Part shown: positions 1 to 13,500 of the stretch, piece by piece
Position numbering within the stretch: position 1 is the stretch's first letter
Layout of the letters: each line of letters starts with the position of its first letter
Assembly (NCBI GenBank): GCA_019096065.1
Contig: JAGUCH010000001.1
Coordinates: 13,206,001-13,270,000 of the forward strand
From: Paracyclopina nana
Taxonomy: Eukaryota > Arthropoda > Copepoda > Cyclopoida > Cyclopettidae
DNA: 64,000 nucleotides
Direction of reading: 5' to 3'
The notes under the pieces: generated by a model
Database searches by the model: none
What the model saw: only the letters and a program-made list of their open reading frames with translations
Told to the model about the DNA's origin: nothing
Translations under genes and position numbers: made by a program

Positions 1-3000
1 GCTACTCCATCAGGAAAAAGTTTTTGTAGCAATTTCGTGTAATCGTAATTTTATTGCATTTTGTCGTCAGTTCACCCCTTGTTTTTTATGGTCAATGATG
101 ATGACGACGAGGCGACAAAATCGTTTTATTTTTCTACGATGTGTCTAGTCGAATATTTATGGCATCACAATTTGTGAATGTCTGGATTAAAATCGACATT
201 ACTCCAGCTATTCCATGGCTTTGCAGGAGAGCAGCTAAATTGTTAAAGGTATGTTATTTTAGCACTAAAACGAGGGAGGATGACTTGCACATTTTTAAGG
301 AGTTTTACGACCCTATAAATACGGGGTGTTTCTGCTGCTAGTACACACGCGGATCCCAGACGTGACTGGCAAAAGATGTAAAGACTCCAATTTTGCAAGC
401 CTTTTCAACCTGCCAATTTCTCACTTAGCACAGATAAGCAAACTGCGTCTAGACTCATTCAAATATAGCAGCAATACAAATCCATTTCTAGCAATACGTC
501 CACCTTTTTGTCGATGGCATGGATCTGATCGATTTTTGTACAACATCGTCACGACAAATTGTGACGTGCATCTCAGACTTTCAAATCTGTCAATTTTTAA
601 AGCAAATCAGACAGAAATCACTTTTTTGATAAATGACCTCCTGGAAACGAATGACTCTACTGCTAAGTGAGTAGTGGGTCTTCTTTATAAGGAAATAGCG
701 AGAAAATTGCTTTGATAGCCCCAGGTTATTAGCCTTTTTCCAGAGCTTTGTATCATCCTGATTGTTCGCTTAAATGCTACTGTATATACCATCTTTTTTC
801 TTTGTTGCTGCAGTGATGCAGTTGTGAGCTGCTGGGGAAGTGACGCAAGGAAAAGCTTCTGCTCCTCCATTTTTAAAATCCGAGACAAAGTAGAAGTGTA
901 CTAGCAGCGAAAGAGTCAACCAAGTCAAGCATGAAGGAACGCAATGCTATGATTTTGTGGGAAGAAACCCTGCTATATTAGGATGATTATAAATGTTCAC
1001 TAGCAGCCCTCGTCATCTACTTTATTGTATACTACATATAAGCAGGAGCAGTGTGACCTCTCTCACGACTAAATCAACCTTATTTCCTACAAAAACCAAG
1101 CTAGTTAGGGTCAGACAGGAAGTTAATGAGAGAAGAAACAGGGGATAACTTTGACTGGGTTGTTTGGGGGGAGCTGAAGTAGCATACACAGTGCAGCTAG
1201 AGTGTACGCATAGGTAGCAGCAAACCCTTCTGATTACTCTTTGTCATGAATGGCTCTGTGCTCTACTACTATATAGAGAGGCTTGTCAGACAAAAAGACA
1301 CGAGGCTGTCAAATTTAAGCGTCAAAAATATTTACGTTTTGCTTTTTGCTGCAAAACGATGTGGCAGTGTATGGCCATTTTTTGCGCAAAAAACTCAAAT
1401 AAAAAACGGGGGATGACTACTACTTGGCTTGACTGAGAAAAATGCCATGTTTAACCATTAGCAAAGAAGTGGTTAAACTGCTTGAAAATTGGCAGCATGA
1501 AAAGGAAAGTAAAAGTCTGGGAAAAAGCAGGCCAATTAATCATTCCCCTTCGTCTCGTGGAGGTGAGACTATTTCAGGTGGTCCTTGATGAAAAATCTTG
1601 ATATCTTCTAAACTGGTTTTGTGCCTCTTGCACCCTTTTTCTCAATCGGTAGGCAGGATCGCCTCAAGGTTTCAGTATATACTTTTTTTGTTAATGTGGT
1701 ACATGACAAGGGGTAGTAAAACTGATTGGTTTGAGTTTTTTCGACTTGTGGTTGAGTCTCCTCCCTTTTATCACTTCCATTTGTAATAGAACGTGCCTTT
1801 GGTACAATTTTTGCGTCAATCGATTCTTGTTTCACCGTTCGTTTCCCAGAATCGTAAGCAAAAAGAAAACGATCGCTTACAGATGTGTGTGTGATTTGTG
1901 TCAAGTTTGGTCCATATTTGTGCAGCAGTCGAGAGAGTGAGCCCACAACTTTTCTTCGTGGGGGTCACTATCTGTTGGAATTTCCTCCCTAACACCAATC
2001 ACGGTGCATTTTCAGGTCTAGGGCCTTGATGACAATTTACAGCACACTGAAATTGTGCCCACACTGCAACTTTGGTTGTGCTGCTATGTGGTGAGCTCCA
2101 CATCGTCCAGAAATAACGAATTGTTACAGAATGACAGCCGTGGTAGATTTTTACGCTGCGTTAGATCACAAGACCCTCGTCAGCTGCTAGTTACATAACT
2201 CCAAAAATAAATCTTTCAGCGCAGCGTGAGCCGGCTGAAGAAAAACTGCTCCGATTAAATGCGCCATTATGGCATTTTTTGAGCAACTTGAAATTCCAGC
2301 CTGACACATTTCTGTTATGAGATCTTTCATACATTCTCACAATTGTTGATGTCTCCCAGAGCAGCAGTTATCTTTTTTGACTGGGGTGTCCTCAAAACAC
2401 TCGAAAACACTGGTCGGCCAAGTGGCTTTTCCTCCTCCCTCTGTCCGCTGACATTTTTATTAGACTTGTTAGCCAGCAGATGACAAGGATCTCCTGCAGC
2501 AGAGTGTAAAGCTTTTTCTGTTATTCTGGCTACTTCTCTTCTTGGAGATTCATTTATCAGTGAGGCCATGATTGTCCCCAAAGGCAGGCAGGGTGGTCTT
2601 ATTTACCTTTGTAATGGCGGCCACAGCAGTAACCAAACGACTCTATAGTAGCAATGGTATAACAAATAGTCCATACCAATTTTGCATAAACCGAGCTGGA
2701 GATCTTTCAGAAATGCGGCCAGGTTTCCAGATGGATACATGTCCAAAAAAAGACATGGTGGAATGGTTTCGGAATGCTGCTGTTCCTTGAGCCCCAAAAA
2801 ATGCTGATGATGATCATGGGATTAAGCTAACAAAAGGACGCACCGATCTTCAAAGTGTGAAGAACAATGATGGGGTATTGGTAATCATAGTTTTGGGTGG
2901 CCAGCCAAACAGTTTGGAAAAATACCCAAGATATTCTGACAGCCCCGGCTCAAATGTTTCCATTTACTCCTACTAAAAAGCAGCTTTGAAATCCGAGCTA

Positions 3001-6000
3001 AATTGGCCACAGCATACAACTCTACACAGGAACAATAACGGTTGTTCAGAATTCATAAAGTGCAAAGCTGTTTACAAAAGTTGTGCTTTTTATGGCCACT
3101 GTGTTTTTTTAAGCGGCCATAGCTTCCCATTTCCGAATTTCGGGCTGGTTTCCGCGAGTCTGCGCTACATTGGTAGATAGTTTATCAGATTACTTGGCAA
3201 ATTCTTGGCCAAAAATGAGCAACACATCATATAATGAAAGTACGAAGGAGGACTGCGCGCTAATTTGGCGAATGAGTCAGCAGCAAGCCGCGTTTTTTGC
3301 AGTCTCGCTGTGCCCGAGTTAGCAACAGCTGAAAACAGTCTCAGTTTCGTAGGCCAAACTTTGGTGTGTTGTAACTTAATTTCTTCTTGTTCTTCTTCCC
3401 CAGAACGGGGTAAAAGTTAAGCAATTCGATTGGAATTCGCACTCAACTAATCCCCACTCAAGAAAGTGCAACTGGTCTTCGTTCGGACTTAATTTTATGG
3501 TCTTGGGGGTTCATAAAAGTCCCAAGAATGCTCAACACCTAAAAATTGGCAACAGTTGCTAACTGTGCAAATAATTGTGAGAAGAGCACGCCGTTTTTGC
3601 TCGAAATTCCCGCAAAATTCCTCGCTACAGCTGGAATCAATTTTTCAGCCCTTTGACCTGCTTTGAAAGCAAATGTTTTGTTTCTCCCAATTCTCGCGGC
3701 AGCTGACCGGGAAATCTCAGGCATCACTACAGAGCCGAAATTATGGCTCTTTTTATCAAATCGAATGAGAAACTGTAGCAACCATTGAAATAAATCTAGG
3801 CAGCTTGCACCATGTGATTACTATACAGCCAAATCACTGGTTTATGAACGAAATCGAGAGAAATAGTAGCCCTGGAGCTAGCCTGAATCCTTTTTATGGA
3901 CCTTTGTATCAGGAGCAACAAAGGGCGATTGAGTGAAATCAGAAATTCATAAATCTCTTTCCCTAAGCAATGAATGGTCAGTCATTGTATAGTATGTACC
4001 ATTTTGGGAGAGTGACGCAAAAAAAAGGAGCAGAATGTAACACTTTCCTCCACCATCACTTTTTTCAGGCGTTGGTGTCTGCAAGATTTATGTCTAATTT
4101 TCAGGGCACAGTTCGTAATTGCAAGGGGCCGTGAAAATTACATCTTTGAATGTCTCCAAGATAATTGGAAGTTTAGTAACTTGCTGGCTTTTTAACAAAT
4201 GATCTTCGGCCAGAAACAAATCACCGAAAACTCAATAAGTGGTTGCAGTGCCGGGGAGAAAACAGGTGAAGAAACGTCCATTTTTTACCTTCATCATCAT
4301 GTGATGTGGTAAAACAGCCATTTTAATTATCCTGGAGCTAATTAGCTCAAACGTTACTTGCCAGCTGCTTCGATGATATTAAATCGCTGTTACCCGCCGT
4401 ACGTGCTACTTCACCGCAGAGCAATTTCAAAGGCAAAAATGTCATGTTTAGCACCTCCTTACCCCGTTTTTGCCAAGCATCATTTCATTGCAGTTCTTTC
4501 GTGAAGGAAAACAGCTTTTACAGCTTGTAGCTGAAGGTACGCACATTTTATGGAAATGCCCCCATAAATCAACTGACATCTGATTTTTGATGCGCCTAAC
4601 TTTGCCCAAATGGGGCTCATTTGGATCGAGCTCCTCGCTGGAAAATGGGCAATTTTAAGGTTAATTGCATCAACAAGCTTTTGACCTCGATGCACCAGTA
4701 TAATGGTTATGTCTAAATTCCATGGACTTGTGTCCACGTGTCTTTACAAGCTCTCTTGCTCTGCTTGCATGTCTGCAGCCCATTTTGGAATCTCTCTCTT
4801 TTTTAGGGCCAAATTGAAAAGAATAGCCTGGTGCATCAATCTGTTTTGAAAGGGACCAGGAGCAAATGGCCACCAAAAAGGTAGCTGGCTTGAGCCCCTT
4901 GTGATCTATGAGATTTCTTGGTTGATGGTACACAGTATATTTTTTACTATACCCCATATATATTTCCGCCAACGGCAAGCAGCCAGAAATTGAAATCCCT
5001 GGGGCAAATTGAGAGTTAGCAATTTTAATGGAGGCATTAAATGCGCCATATGCTCAGTTCGCATCAATTAAAAATAACAGCAGCCCCCATGCTCAAGTTA
5101 GTGATATCTTTTTGTAACGAATTCCGCAATTTGACCTATCCAGCTCGGCTAATTTATTGGAGCAGTAATTTGAGTCAAAAGTTGGGCGAATTTTTTAGGT
5201 CAATGCATAACTGCAGCATACCTCGGTGTGTTCCAAATTGAATTTCCTGCTGGTTGAGGGCACCACTGTGCACACCACCCTTTGTCAAGCCACTCTGTCG
5301 TCCCTTGGCTATTAGTCAAGTATTTAGACGAATTTTACGACTTTACAACAACTTCTAATTGGTAAGCCGTTAAAAAATCTCGGCACACAATGCCAGCTTG
5401 TGAGCTATGCCGTATTGTTTTGGGGCTGAAAATGCTGCTTTAACTGCAAGAAGAAGGCTGGGTCCGATAAAGAAAAGAAAAATTGGCCCAGTCATGACTA
5501 GACGCACCCCACTGAAGTTGTGCAGGCTAGACAAGAGCAAAAAATGCAAGAAAAACCATCTGGAGTGTTCACACATGTTCACTAGTTTTTCCGCCCAATC
5601 TGATGGTGAGTGGGCCCAATCGGGAGAATGTAAGATTATTTATTGATGCATAATTCTCCTCGGCTCGCAACAATCCTTTCTTTTTGCCATTCAATGGAAC
5701 AGCAGCAAAATATGCTGGCACAAGATAAATAGCCATCTGGTCTTTTGAAATAGTTGCTGGTAAGCTGAGCCACTTCAAGGATTACCCAAAATAGATGGCT
5801 TTTCTGGTCACCACCTGAAAAAAAACTCCAGTAAAAAAAGTGTAAGCAAATTGACTGGAAATGAAGTGAATTCTTTTTGTCAGTAGATAATCCAGTCTCT
5901 TCAGGGCCACCCATTTTCTGACCACAATCCTGTGCAAACCTTTGGGTTTTTTGGCCAGAAAATGTCATAAGTCAGACTTTACTGCAAAGTGGATTTCCTT

Positions 6001-7526
6001 CTGAATTTATCAAGCAAACAAGTTAGTTCCTACTTTGTGGAGTAAGACGTGGCTTTATCTCTGCGGCTGCTGCCACGATAAAAAGGTCAATGTTTGATAA
6101 AAGACAGCAAGGGCTTAGGAGCGAGGGAAGAAGGCCTTAAAGGGGGACGTGATTTGCCTTGGAAGAGACATTTATTATGCAAATCGCAGGGGTACAGCCA
6201 GCTCGCGACATTTTTATACCAATTGCTCCACATCTAACTCTACTAAGGCTTGAGAATTCTTCACTCACCTTTTATCCCGTGCCATGAAGCCTTTGATTTC
6301 AGTGTATGGGAGCTCTTGCAGTTTGTAATTAGCTGACATTACACACAAAATTGCCTCTGCATTGCAATCTACTGCTAACACGTGATTATTGATGATCCAT
6401 GTTTTATTTAATTTATTTGGTTTCTGGTGACATGCATCTTGGCCCGTATACGTAGCAGAAGGCTGAAAGTGCAGGAAATTCCTAAGGCAAGACGAGAAGA
6501 AGAAGCCCATCTGGACAAAGCTTTGTTTAGCGTAAATTCAATTTTCCTCCATGAATTAGCAGTTTTTCAAAGACAATGTCAAGCCTTCTTGCTGTGTGGC
6601 GGTGGTGTCTGGTTTGTTTTGCTGCTGATATCTATTAAAAATGCCGCCCTTTTTGAGGTGGAGGAGCGAAAAGAAAAATTGAATTCTGAGGGAGAAAAAA
6701 GGAGCTCAGTTCCATGCCAATTGAAGAATCCATCAAAAGATTGCTTAAGCTTGGCTTGATCTTTTCTTAGGCTTTTTTGCCACTTATATTACCAGCCTAG
6801 GAAATGGAATCGGCTTTGTTGTCAAGCAAAAGATCTGCTGCCTAAAAATACAAATACCTCCTAGCAGCAGGGAGAATTACCAATTTTCACTGGGAGTATT
6901 AGGCAATTCCCAACACTGACCCTCTGTGATTTGGTAAACTCAATGCTACGCCATCAAATTGTCCATACATAATCCATGATATCCATCATTGAAGTCAGTT
7001 GTGTCCTATGTCTATTATGAGATCAAATGTCTCGAGAATGACTGCTGCTTCACTTATGCCGCTGCTGCGGCTTTTCTTTATGTTGGACACTGTTTTTTGA
7101 GCCCTTTTGTCTGTCCACAAGAATCTTGCTCATTTTGGAGTGGAATGTCTTTTCGTTTCCCCTCAAGTTGCAGCAACCTTGCAATTTTGGGGACGTCCAA
7201 AAAGGAAAATTGAATCAGGACATTTATGGCTGTAGGTTGTGGTGCCATAACTACGCCCAAGTCATCTGACCAAAAATGGACCTAAAATGCCTCTGCCATA
7301 TTGACGTTTCCAGCTTGTATCCACTTACATAAAAGGCTTGTGGATTATGTGGTGGCCAACTTGGGTCTTTTTTCTCTCTGCAGATAATGCAACTGAAATA
7401 TGGAGAAATATACATTTTGATACAGTAGCATCTTTCTGCATCGTCTTTTACCTAACTAAATTACATATGCAACAGACAGATGAATGGGGTCAGTTTCTTT
7501 CATGGATGTTGTCGCCGTCTTTTTTT

Positions 7527-7543
7527 CTCTCTCTCTCTCTCTC
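7527..7543. repeat. CT dinucleotide microsatellite
   Basis: About eight CT units follow a T run. It lies in the gene-free region and no gene depends on it. Confidence 0.9.
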
Positions 7544-10500
7544 GCTTCTTTTTTGAAGGCTCGATGAGTGCATTCTGTGAAGACCGACCTCCTTTTGAGC
7601 TTGCTTGGCTTTGTAGCTGGCACAGTAGGGGCAAATTCCTTCAAAAAGGAAGTTTCACCATCACCTCATTGAAATGGACTTGATTTGAATTTCGAACTGA
7701 AATCCTTTTAGCTGAGTGTTAGAGTTTTGTTGGAGTTTTCTGCGGTCACCTTTTCCCCTCTGTGGACCACTACACTGCAATTGGAAGCCAAGCCAAGCTT
7801 TACGTAGCTATAAGAGCAGAGAAAAAGGGGTTGGAAAAAAGTGAAGAAATAATGGACACACTTCCTTAAATTACAAAACTCAGCAACTCTTCGAAAATAT
7901 GGAAATCATCTGTTTTTTCCGACCTTGAACACAAGTTATTTCATAGCCGGATTTGTGGTGAGTGCAGCAGTTTTCGTCAAAGTTATGTTCTAAACTGTTT
8001 AAATGACCCCTTAAATCTGTCATTGCAAAAGTAGAAAACATTGTAGATGCCTTTTTTGCTCCAGCTTTTGCTAGCTAGGACATTGACCCAACATTCGGCT
8101 AGCGCCAGCTTTTTTGGGCCCAAGTCGTATTTTTGAAACTGCACCCATGAAAGTCAGTAGCTCATGCAAAATTTAGTAGTATAAAAGAACAAAATGAAAT
8201 TAAATTAGCCAAGAAGAAATGACTGAATGCTTTAAAATGCAAAAGCTAAAATGCAAGGAAAACTAGGTTGCTGCTGTTGTGCAGAATGAACGCTAGGAAA
8301 TTTTAATGGTCAAAAAGCATGAAAATGGCCGAATGGGAAATTGGAAATCAACTGTCTGAAAAAACCCTGATTCTCCCCTGTTGCTGATTTCGTTTTTTTT
8401 TCAAATATTGGATTTATGGGGGAGTTGAGCGCCTCTATAGAGAGAGATTTGGTCACATTTTGTGTGCGACGAGATTTGCGGGCCGTTTCACCTCCAATAA
8501 AGATGACAAAGCCAATTCGGTCCGCTTGAAAATTAGCCGATTTTTTCCCGCTCCAAAATGCCTGATGCTCATTCATTTACATGACAAATTTGGAGTCTGT
8601 GCAGCTGGGGAGTGGAGCGAGAAAAATGCCAAAAAATCGAGCTACTGCTTTGCCTCGTCTATAGTGCACTGTTGTCAAGGACCTCAGGAGAATTCGGCAA
8701 AATTCAAATAGGTCAAGAAACTGGACACCAGCTTTACTGACACATTCTGACAGTTAAAATTGTACTGTGAAAATTATGCCCTAGCCGAAATGACCAAAAA
8801 TACATTCTTACCACCACCCAAGGAATTTCCTGTTTTTTCTCCAACTCCGCGTCACTTTTGTTGTTTGTTTGGGTTAAGCAACGCGCAGAGTTACCAGAGC
8901 CAAATGCGGTGCGCCGTGCGTTTCCAGTTTAATAAGAGCCGGAATTAATTTTGGCACGGCACATTAAGCTTCCTTTAACTTGGTTTGACAAAATTGGTCC
9001 AATAATGATAGCATGCGAGGCCTAGAAATCATTAATTTTGCTTCTCTCCTCCTCACAACAATGGCCAAATCATGACTTTTCAAAAATTGGATCTGGCAAC
9101 CTTGCCGAGGTGGCTGACGACGACCAAAGCGTACGGTGGTCAGAGAGAAACACAACAACGCCAATAATAAAAAGTCACAATAAATCAGCTTTAGAAAGTT
9201 TTGACGAGGCCCCTCTATGAAAGGGCACTTGAGCATGAGTTTTCAGAAAAAAAATTAGCTCATGGTCTATTTTTGAAGCATTTTCGGCTGCGGCGCTGGG
9301 TCATTTCGCTGGAATTTGAGCCTGTGTAAAGCTACTGCCATAAATGTGATCGCGAACAAAGAACCGTGACTGACTCCCCTGGGGTCGACCCAATGTCGGA
9401 ATCAACCTGAGAAGTCATCAACTATGCACTACTTTTCGGGAGAAGGCCCGTCTCATCTGATGAAGATGATAGTAAAACGATTGAACTCAATTTCCTTCAT
9501 CACTGAGAAAACCAACAACAAAAACAGGTAAATAGCACTTGTGACCTATGCACTTTTTACAACTAGCCTATTTGAGGTTTGCAATCGGGATGAATTACAA
9601 AATTACAATGGGTTTTGAAATACTACTGCTACTTTTAAAGCCATATAATTTTTACGACTTGTAGCGACTTTTTAGCTTCGCTATCATTGAACAAATTAAG
9701 GCATTGAGAAATAGCGTCTTTTTATGCTGGAAAATATTTTTATGCTCTGTTTTATTGGTGGTGTAGCATTTGTACATATCCATCTGACGTTGTTGCTAAG
9801 GCCGATTATTTTTACGGCCTGGTTTTCGCTGCATCAGATGAGACGGGCGCGACCAAGCTTCCATTTTCTAGGAAAATTTAGAATTTCATGCGTCATTCCA
9901 GATCATGTAGCTGGCCGCGGCAAAATGTAAAAAGACCTTGCCACCCAAACTGCTTGATTATTAATTGACTTTCTTCATTAATTATTGCCTGTAATAAGTA
10001 GAGGAGCGTTACACTCACAAAAAACTTGCAACTTTTTTACACAATTCCCACGAAAAAAGCCACAAAGTTGGCGCGCAGCTTTTTTAATTTCAAACCACAT
10101 TAATGCACTTTACTGCCACTTTACGTGATGTCTGCTTGCTGAAAGGCCCAGACATTATTAATAGTACATTATTATTCAAGGAAAGCGCGTCCATACAACA
10201 TGTGTGTAAGTAAATGTAGCAAAGCTCCCCACTTTTTACTCAATTTTGGATGCATTCAAAGAACCATTATGTTGGGTTCTTTTCAGGAGCAAGTCACCAA
10301 AAGAGGGCACAAAAAATAAATATGCTATTTGAAGGGTCTGGCATCCATGTGCTTTGTATACATACAGCTGAGGAAAAGCAAAAAAAGTCATCAAGGCCTA
10401 AACTGCCTCGTCACTACAAGATGATCCTTACCAAAATTGGAGTTCTTCAGTAATTTTCATTATGCTTTATAGTAGAGTAGAGATCATGAATGATGCCAAA

Positions 10501-13500
10501 AGTATTTATGTGCTCATGACACGCGTCTTTTGAACATAAGATACGTGATTCCAGCTAATTGTCAGAAAACGTTTTTTCCAGCCCTTTTTTTACCTCACTG
10601 CCATCAATTATCACTTCACTTCAGTCAAAATAGAAGAATCAAGCGAAACGGAAATGGAAGCAGCATTTTTTGTCTAGGCCCAATTTCTAATTGCTCGCCG
10701 GCTCTTAGGGAGAAGTAAGTGGTGGTGGTTGTTGTGAGAAGGCAGCAGAAATGAGGTATAATTGCGCATAAAGCTACCAGACTGTGAACGTTATGACATT
10801 TTGAACGAGCCATGGGAAACAACTTCACGCCTTTGCAGTTTTATTCTCTTGTCCCATCAACTATGAACTAGTTCAAGAATTAGGACACAAGAAGACTTGT
10901 CCCAAACCTCACACCACATTCGCCATCAAAGCTTCGTCGTAAAATTGATACCTGCTATCATCATAACGGAAATGTCGGAGCGCAAAAAATGGCCAAAATC
11001 TGGAGAGAGATGATAAAAAGTCCCCTTTTTTGATGGATCTACCAAAATCCTATAATTAGGCCATAACTACACACACCACTCTCCCTTTTTACGTGAATAT
11101 GGACAAAAAGAGCTCCTGAAGCACAGTACCAACTAGCGGCAGTTAGCAGAAAATGTTCTTTTAAAAGGAGTCATTTCACAGATAAAACAAGAATGTTGAT
11201 CGTTATTGCTGCTAAATTACAACATCTTTGCCAGCTGAAGCTAAGTGGAGGCTTTTCGGACCGTTTACTTAGCTCTCAGTAATGATGAAAATAATGACCA
11301 TAACATTGATATTTTGGCAGCAGCTGCATTTGCCACTAAAAAAAGGGACATGTAGACCTTGGCTGTTTGTCCTCCTTGAAATTGGACATGTTTAGTGGGA
11401 CACACATACAAACAGAGTCTAATTGTGGCAAGAAGGGCCCAATTAGACGGCCATAAATGTCTGGTGTCTGCTGCTCTTGGAAAAGGATTCGACATCACGT
11501 ACGCGAGCATACTTCTAACTTGCTATGAAAATGACTTTTTGGCCCTCTTCATTTGCTGCGATGCTGAATGTGTAATTTCGGTGGCGGGAAGAAGCTTATT
11601 GTTAATTGACGTTATTGCAGATTTTTATTGCAGCTCTCAATCTTGCTTTGTTGTCGCTTGGCGGCTGAACAGCTCAGCAGATTTTTGCAGCAATTTCATT
11701 AGAGCAGCAGTAGCAGCACTACTGCTAGTAGTTGGCCTTCACTTTTTGCTTCTTTATGACTCAGATGAAATGCGTTAACTAATATAGTTTCTTCAACAAT
11801 CTGAGTGTATTGGCCAAATGAAATGTTTCTTGAGGCGTGGAGCAATTGAGAACCAAAAAATTGGCAACAATGCCAACTCGCGTTCATTAGTTATGCGAAC
11901 TTTTCCCATGTTTACTTAACGTGTACGCACATGAGGAGGGCCTTAAACAAAGGTTGCTGCCTCTCTGTAGGTAGCGTGATCAATTCTGAAGCTTCTCACA
12001 TTTACAAGATTAAGCTCATCGTGATTGACGAAAAGCGGATCATCATTTCTACAATTGAAAGGAAGTTCCAGCAGCAACTCCCGAAACATGAACAAATTAC
12101 TATATTTGGCAACTTGCTGATCTGAAGTAAGTGAAGTAAAAATGGCCGTGCATTGCTACTGTAGCTGTCAAACGAAATTGAATTTTTTTCCATGCTTCGA
12201 GGAGTGCGAGTGGGGGGCCGAACCAGCATTTCCAAAAGTAATCAAAAGGGCGGTAGAGCTCATCGACTTAAATGTCTCCATATCTTGAGGCCTACAATTA
12301 CCATTATTAGGATGCTAGGCATGCTACAGAAGAGCAAAACGACAACGTTTGTAGGCCTACAACTTTGCTAATGAAGGCTAGCTCAATGTACTGTGCCTAA
12401 CTTACCCCCATAACCTTGCTCGTAAAGGAATTGAAGCTGGCATAAAAGTGCGCCTTTTTGCTCAAAAATCAAGGCATTTCCAGTTGAAAGGCATGACAAA
12501 AGCTCGCGTGTGTTTTTACGATACGAGTACTCTACACATCCAATCGTCGTAATCATTTTTCGTTGTTAGCAGACCTGTCTGGTGGGCCTGAAAGCAGCAG
12601 CAACAGAAAAGGCCTGAAAATGTGGGTTGGGCTCTGCTGTGAGCTAAACATGGCACAGCAGTTGTAGCTGAGGAGCAGCAGCAGCCGTAGGCCTAGTGCG
12701 TCAAGCTGCGCGCGCATTTCCAAGAGAGCTTGTAAGCTTGCGCGCGCTCATCTTCAAGTCAACGTTCGCGTTCAAGGTCGCAATCATTGACTACAGTTCC
12801 AATTCATAGCTGTTAAACTGAACCATTTTTGGCCAAAAACTAGCCCCGTCCGCGCAGCAGCGATGGGACAACTGATCAGGCATGCCTTGGCATTCTTTTG
12901 TCAAGACTCGTGAATGACAGGCCAAAAATTGGAACGCAAGTAATAGATGCCTTGTAAATGTGTAATTTGGGGTGCTCCCCCCTAAAAAAGATGATATTAT
13001 GCTGGGACAATAATGCCAGAGGTTGCAATGATTCAATTTGGTCTAGTAGTGTGTATCGCATATTTTTTCCCATGCATGCTACATTTTGAATTCTTCAGGC
13101 GAACAACGACGGCGAAGAGATGGCAAAAAGGGGCCATGTTTCTTGCTGGAAATCCTAGCCATATACGCTTTATGTATCCGAACAAGACAGTTTTGGAGAT
13201 TGGCAAAAAATTAGCCAATTTCGCGATGAAAGCCCGCTCTTTTGTCGGCGGTGGCCTCGACCTCAGTCAGTCATCATGATGTAGGAATGACGGCCTTGAA
13301 AAGTCCCTCTCTGCTGCGCTGATGGTGGCCATGGTCTTCACGAAGGCCAAGCTTATCAGCTGCTACTGTCTGTAGCTAGGGGCTTTCTAGATCAAGCTGC
13401 TCCTCTCGTAGAGTAATAGTACAGCAGAGCAGTTTCGCCTCCAAGCACACGTAGTACATCGCCTGGAATGTAACTGGCCAAAATACACTGCGTATCCCTG

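Noticed and set aside
12288..12361. AGGCCTACAA / TTGTAGGCCT inverted repeat
   Set aside because: Only 10 bp, built around the palindrome TAGGCCTA, which recurs widely in this sequence; too weak to call an element.
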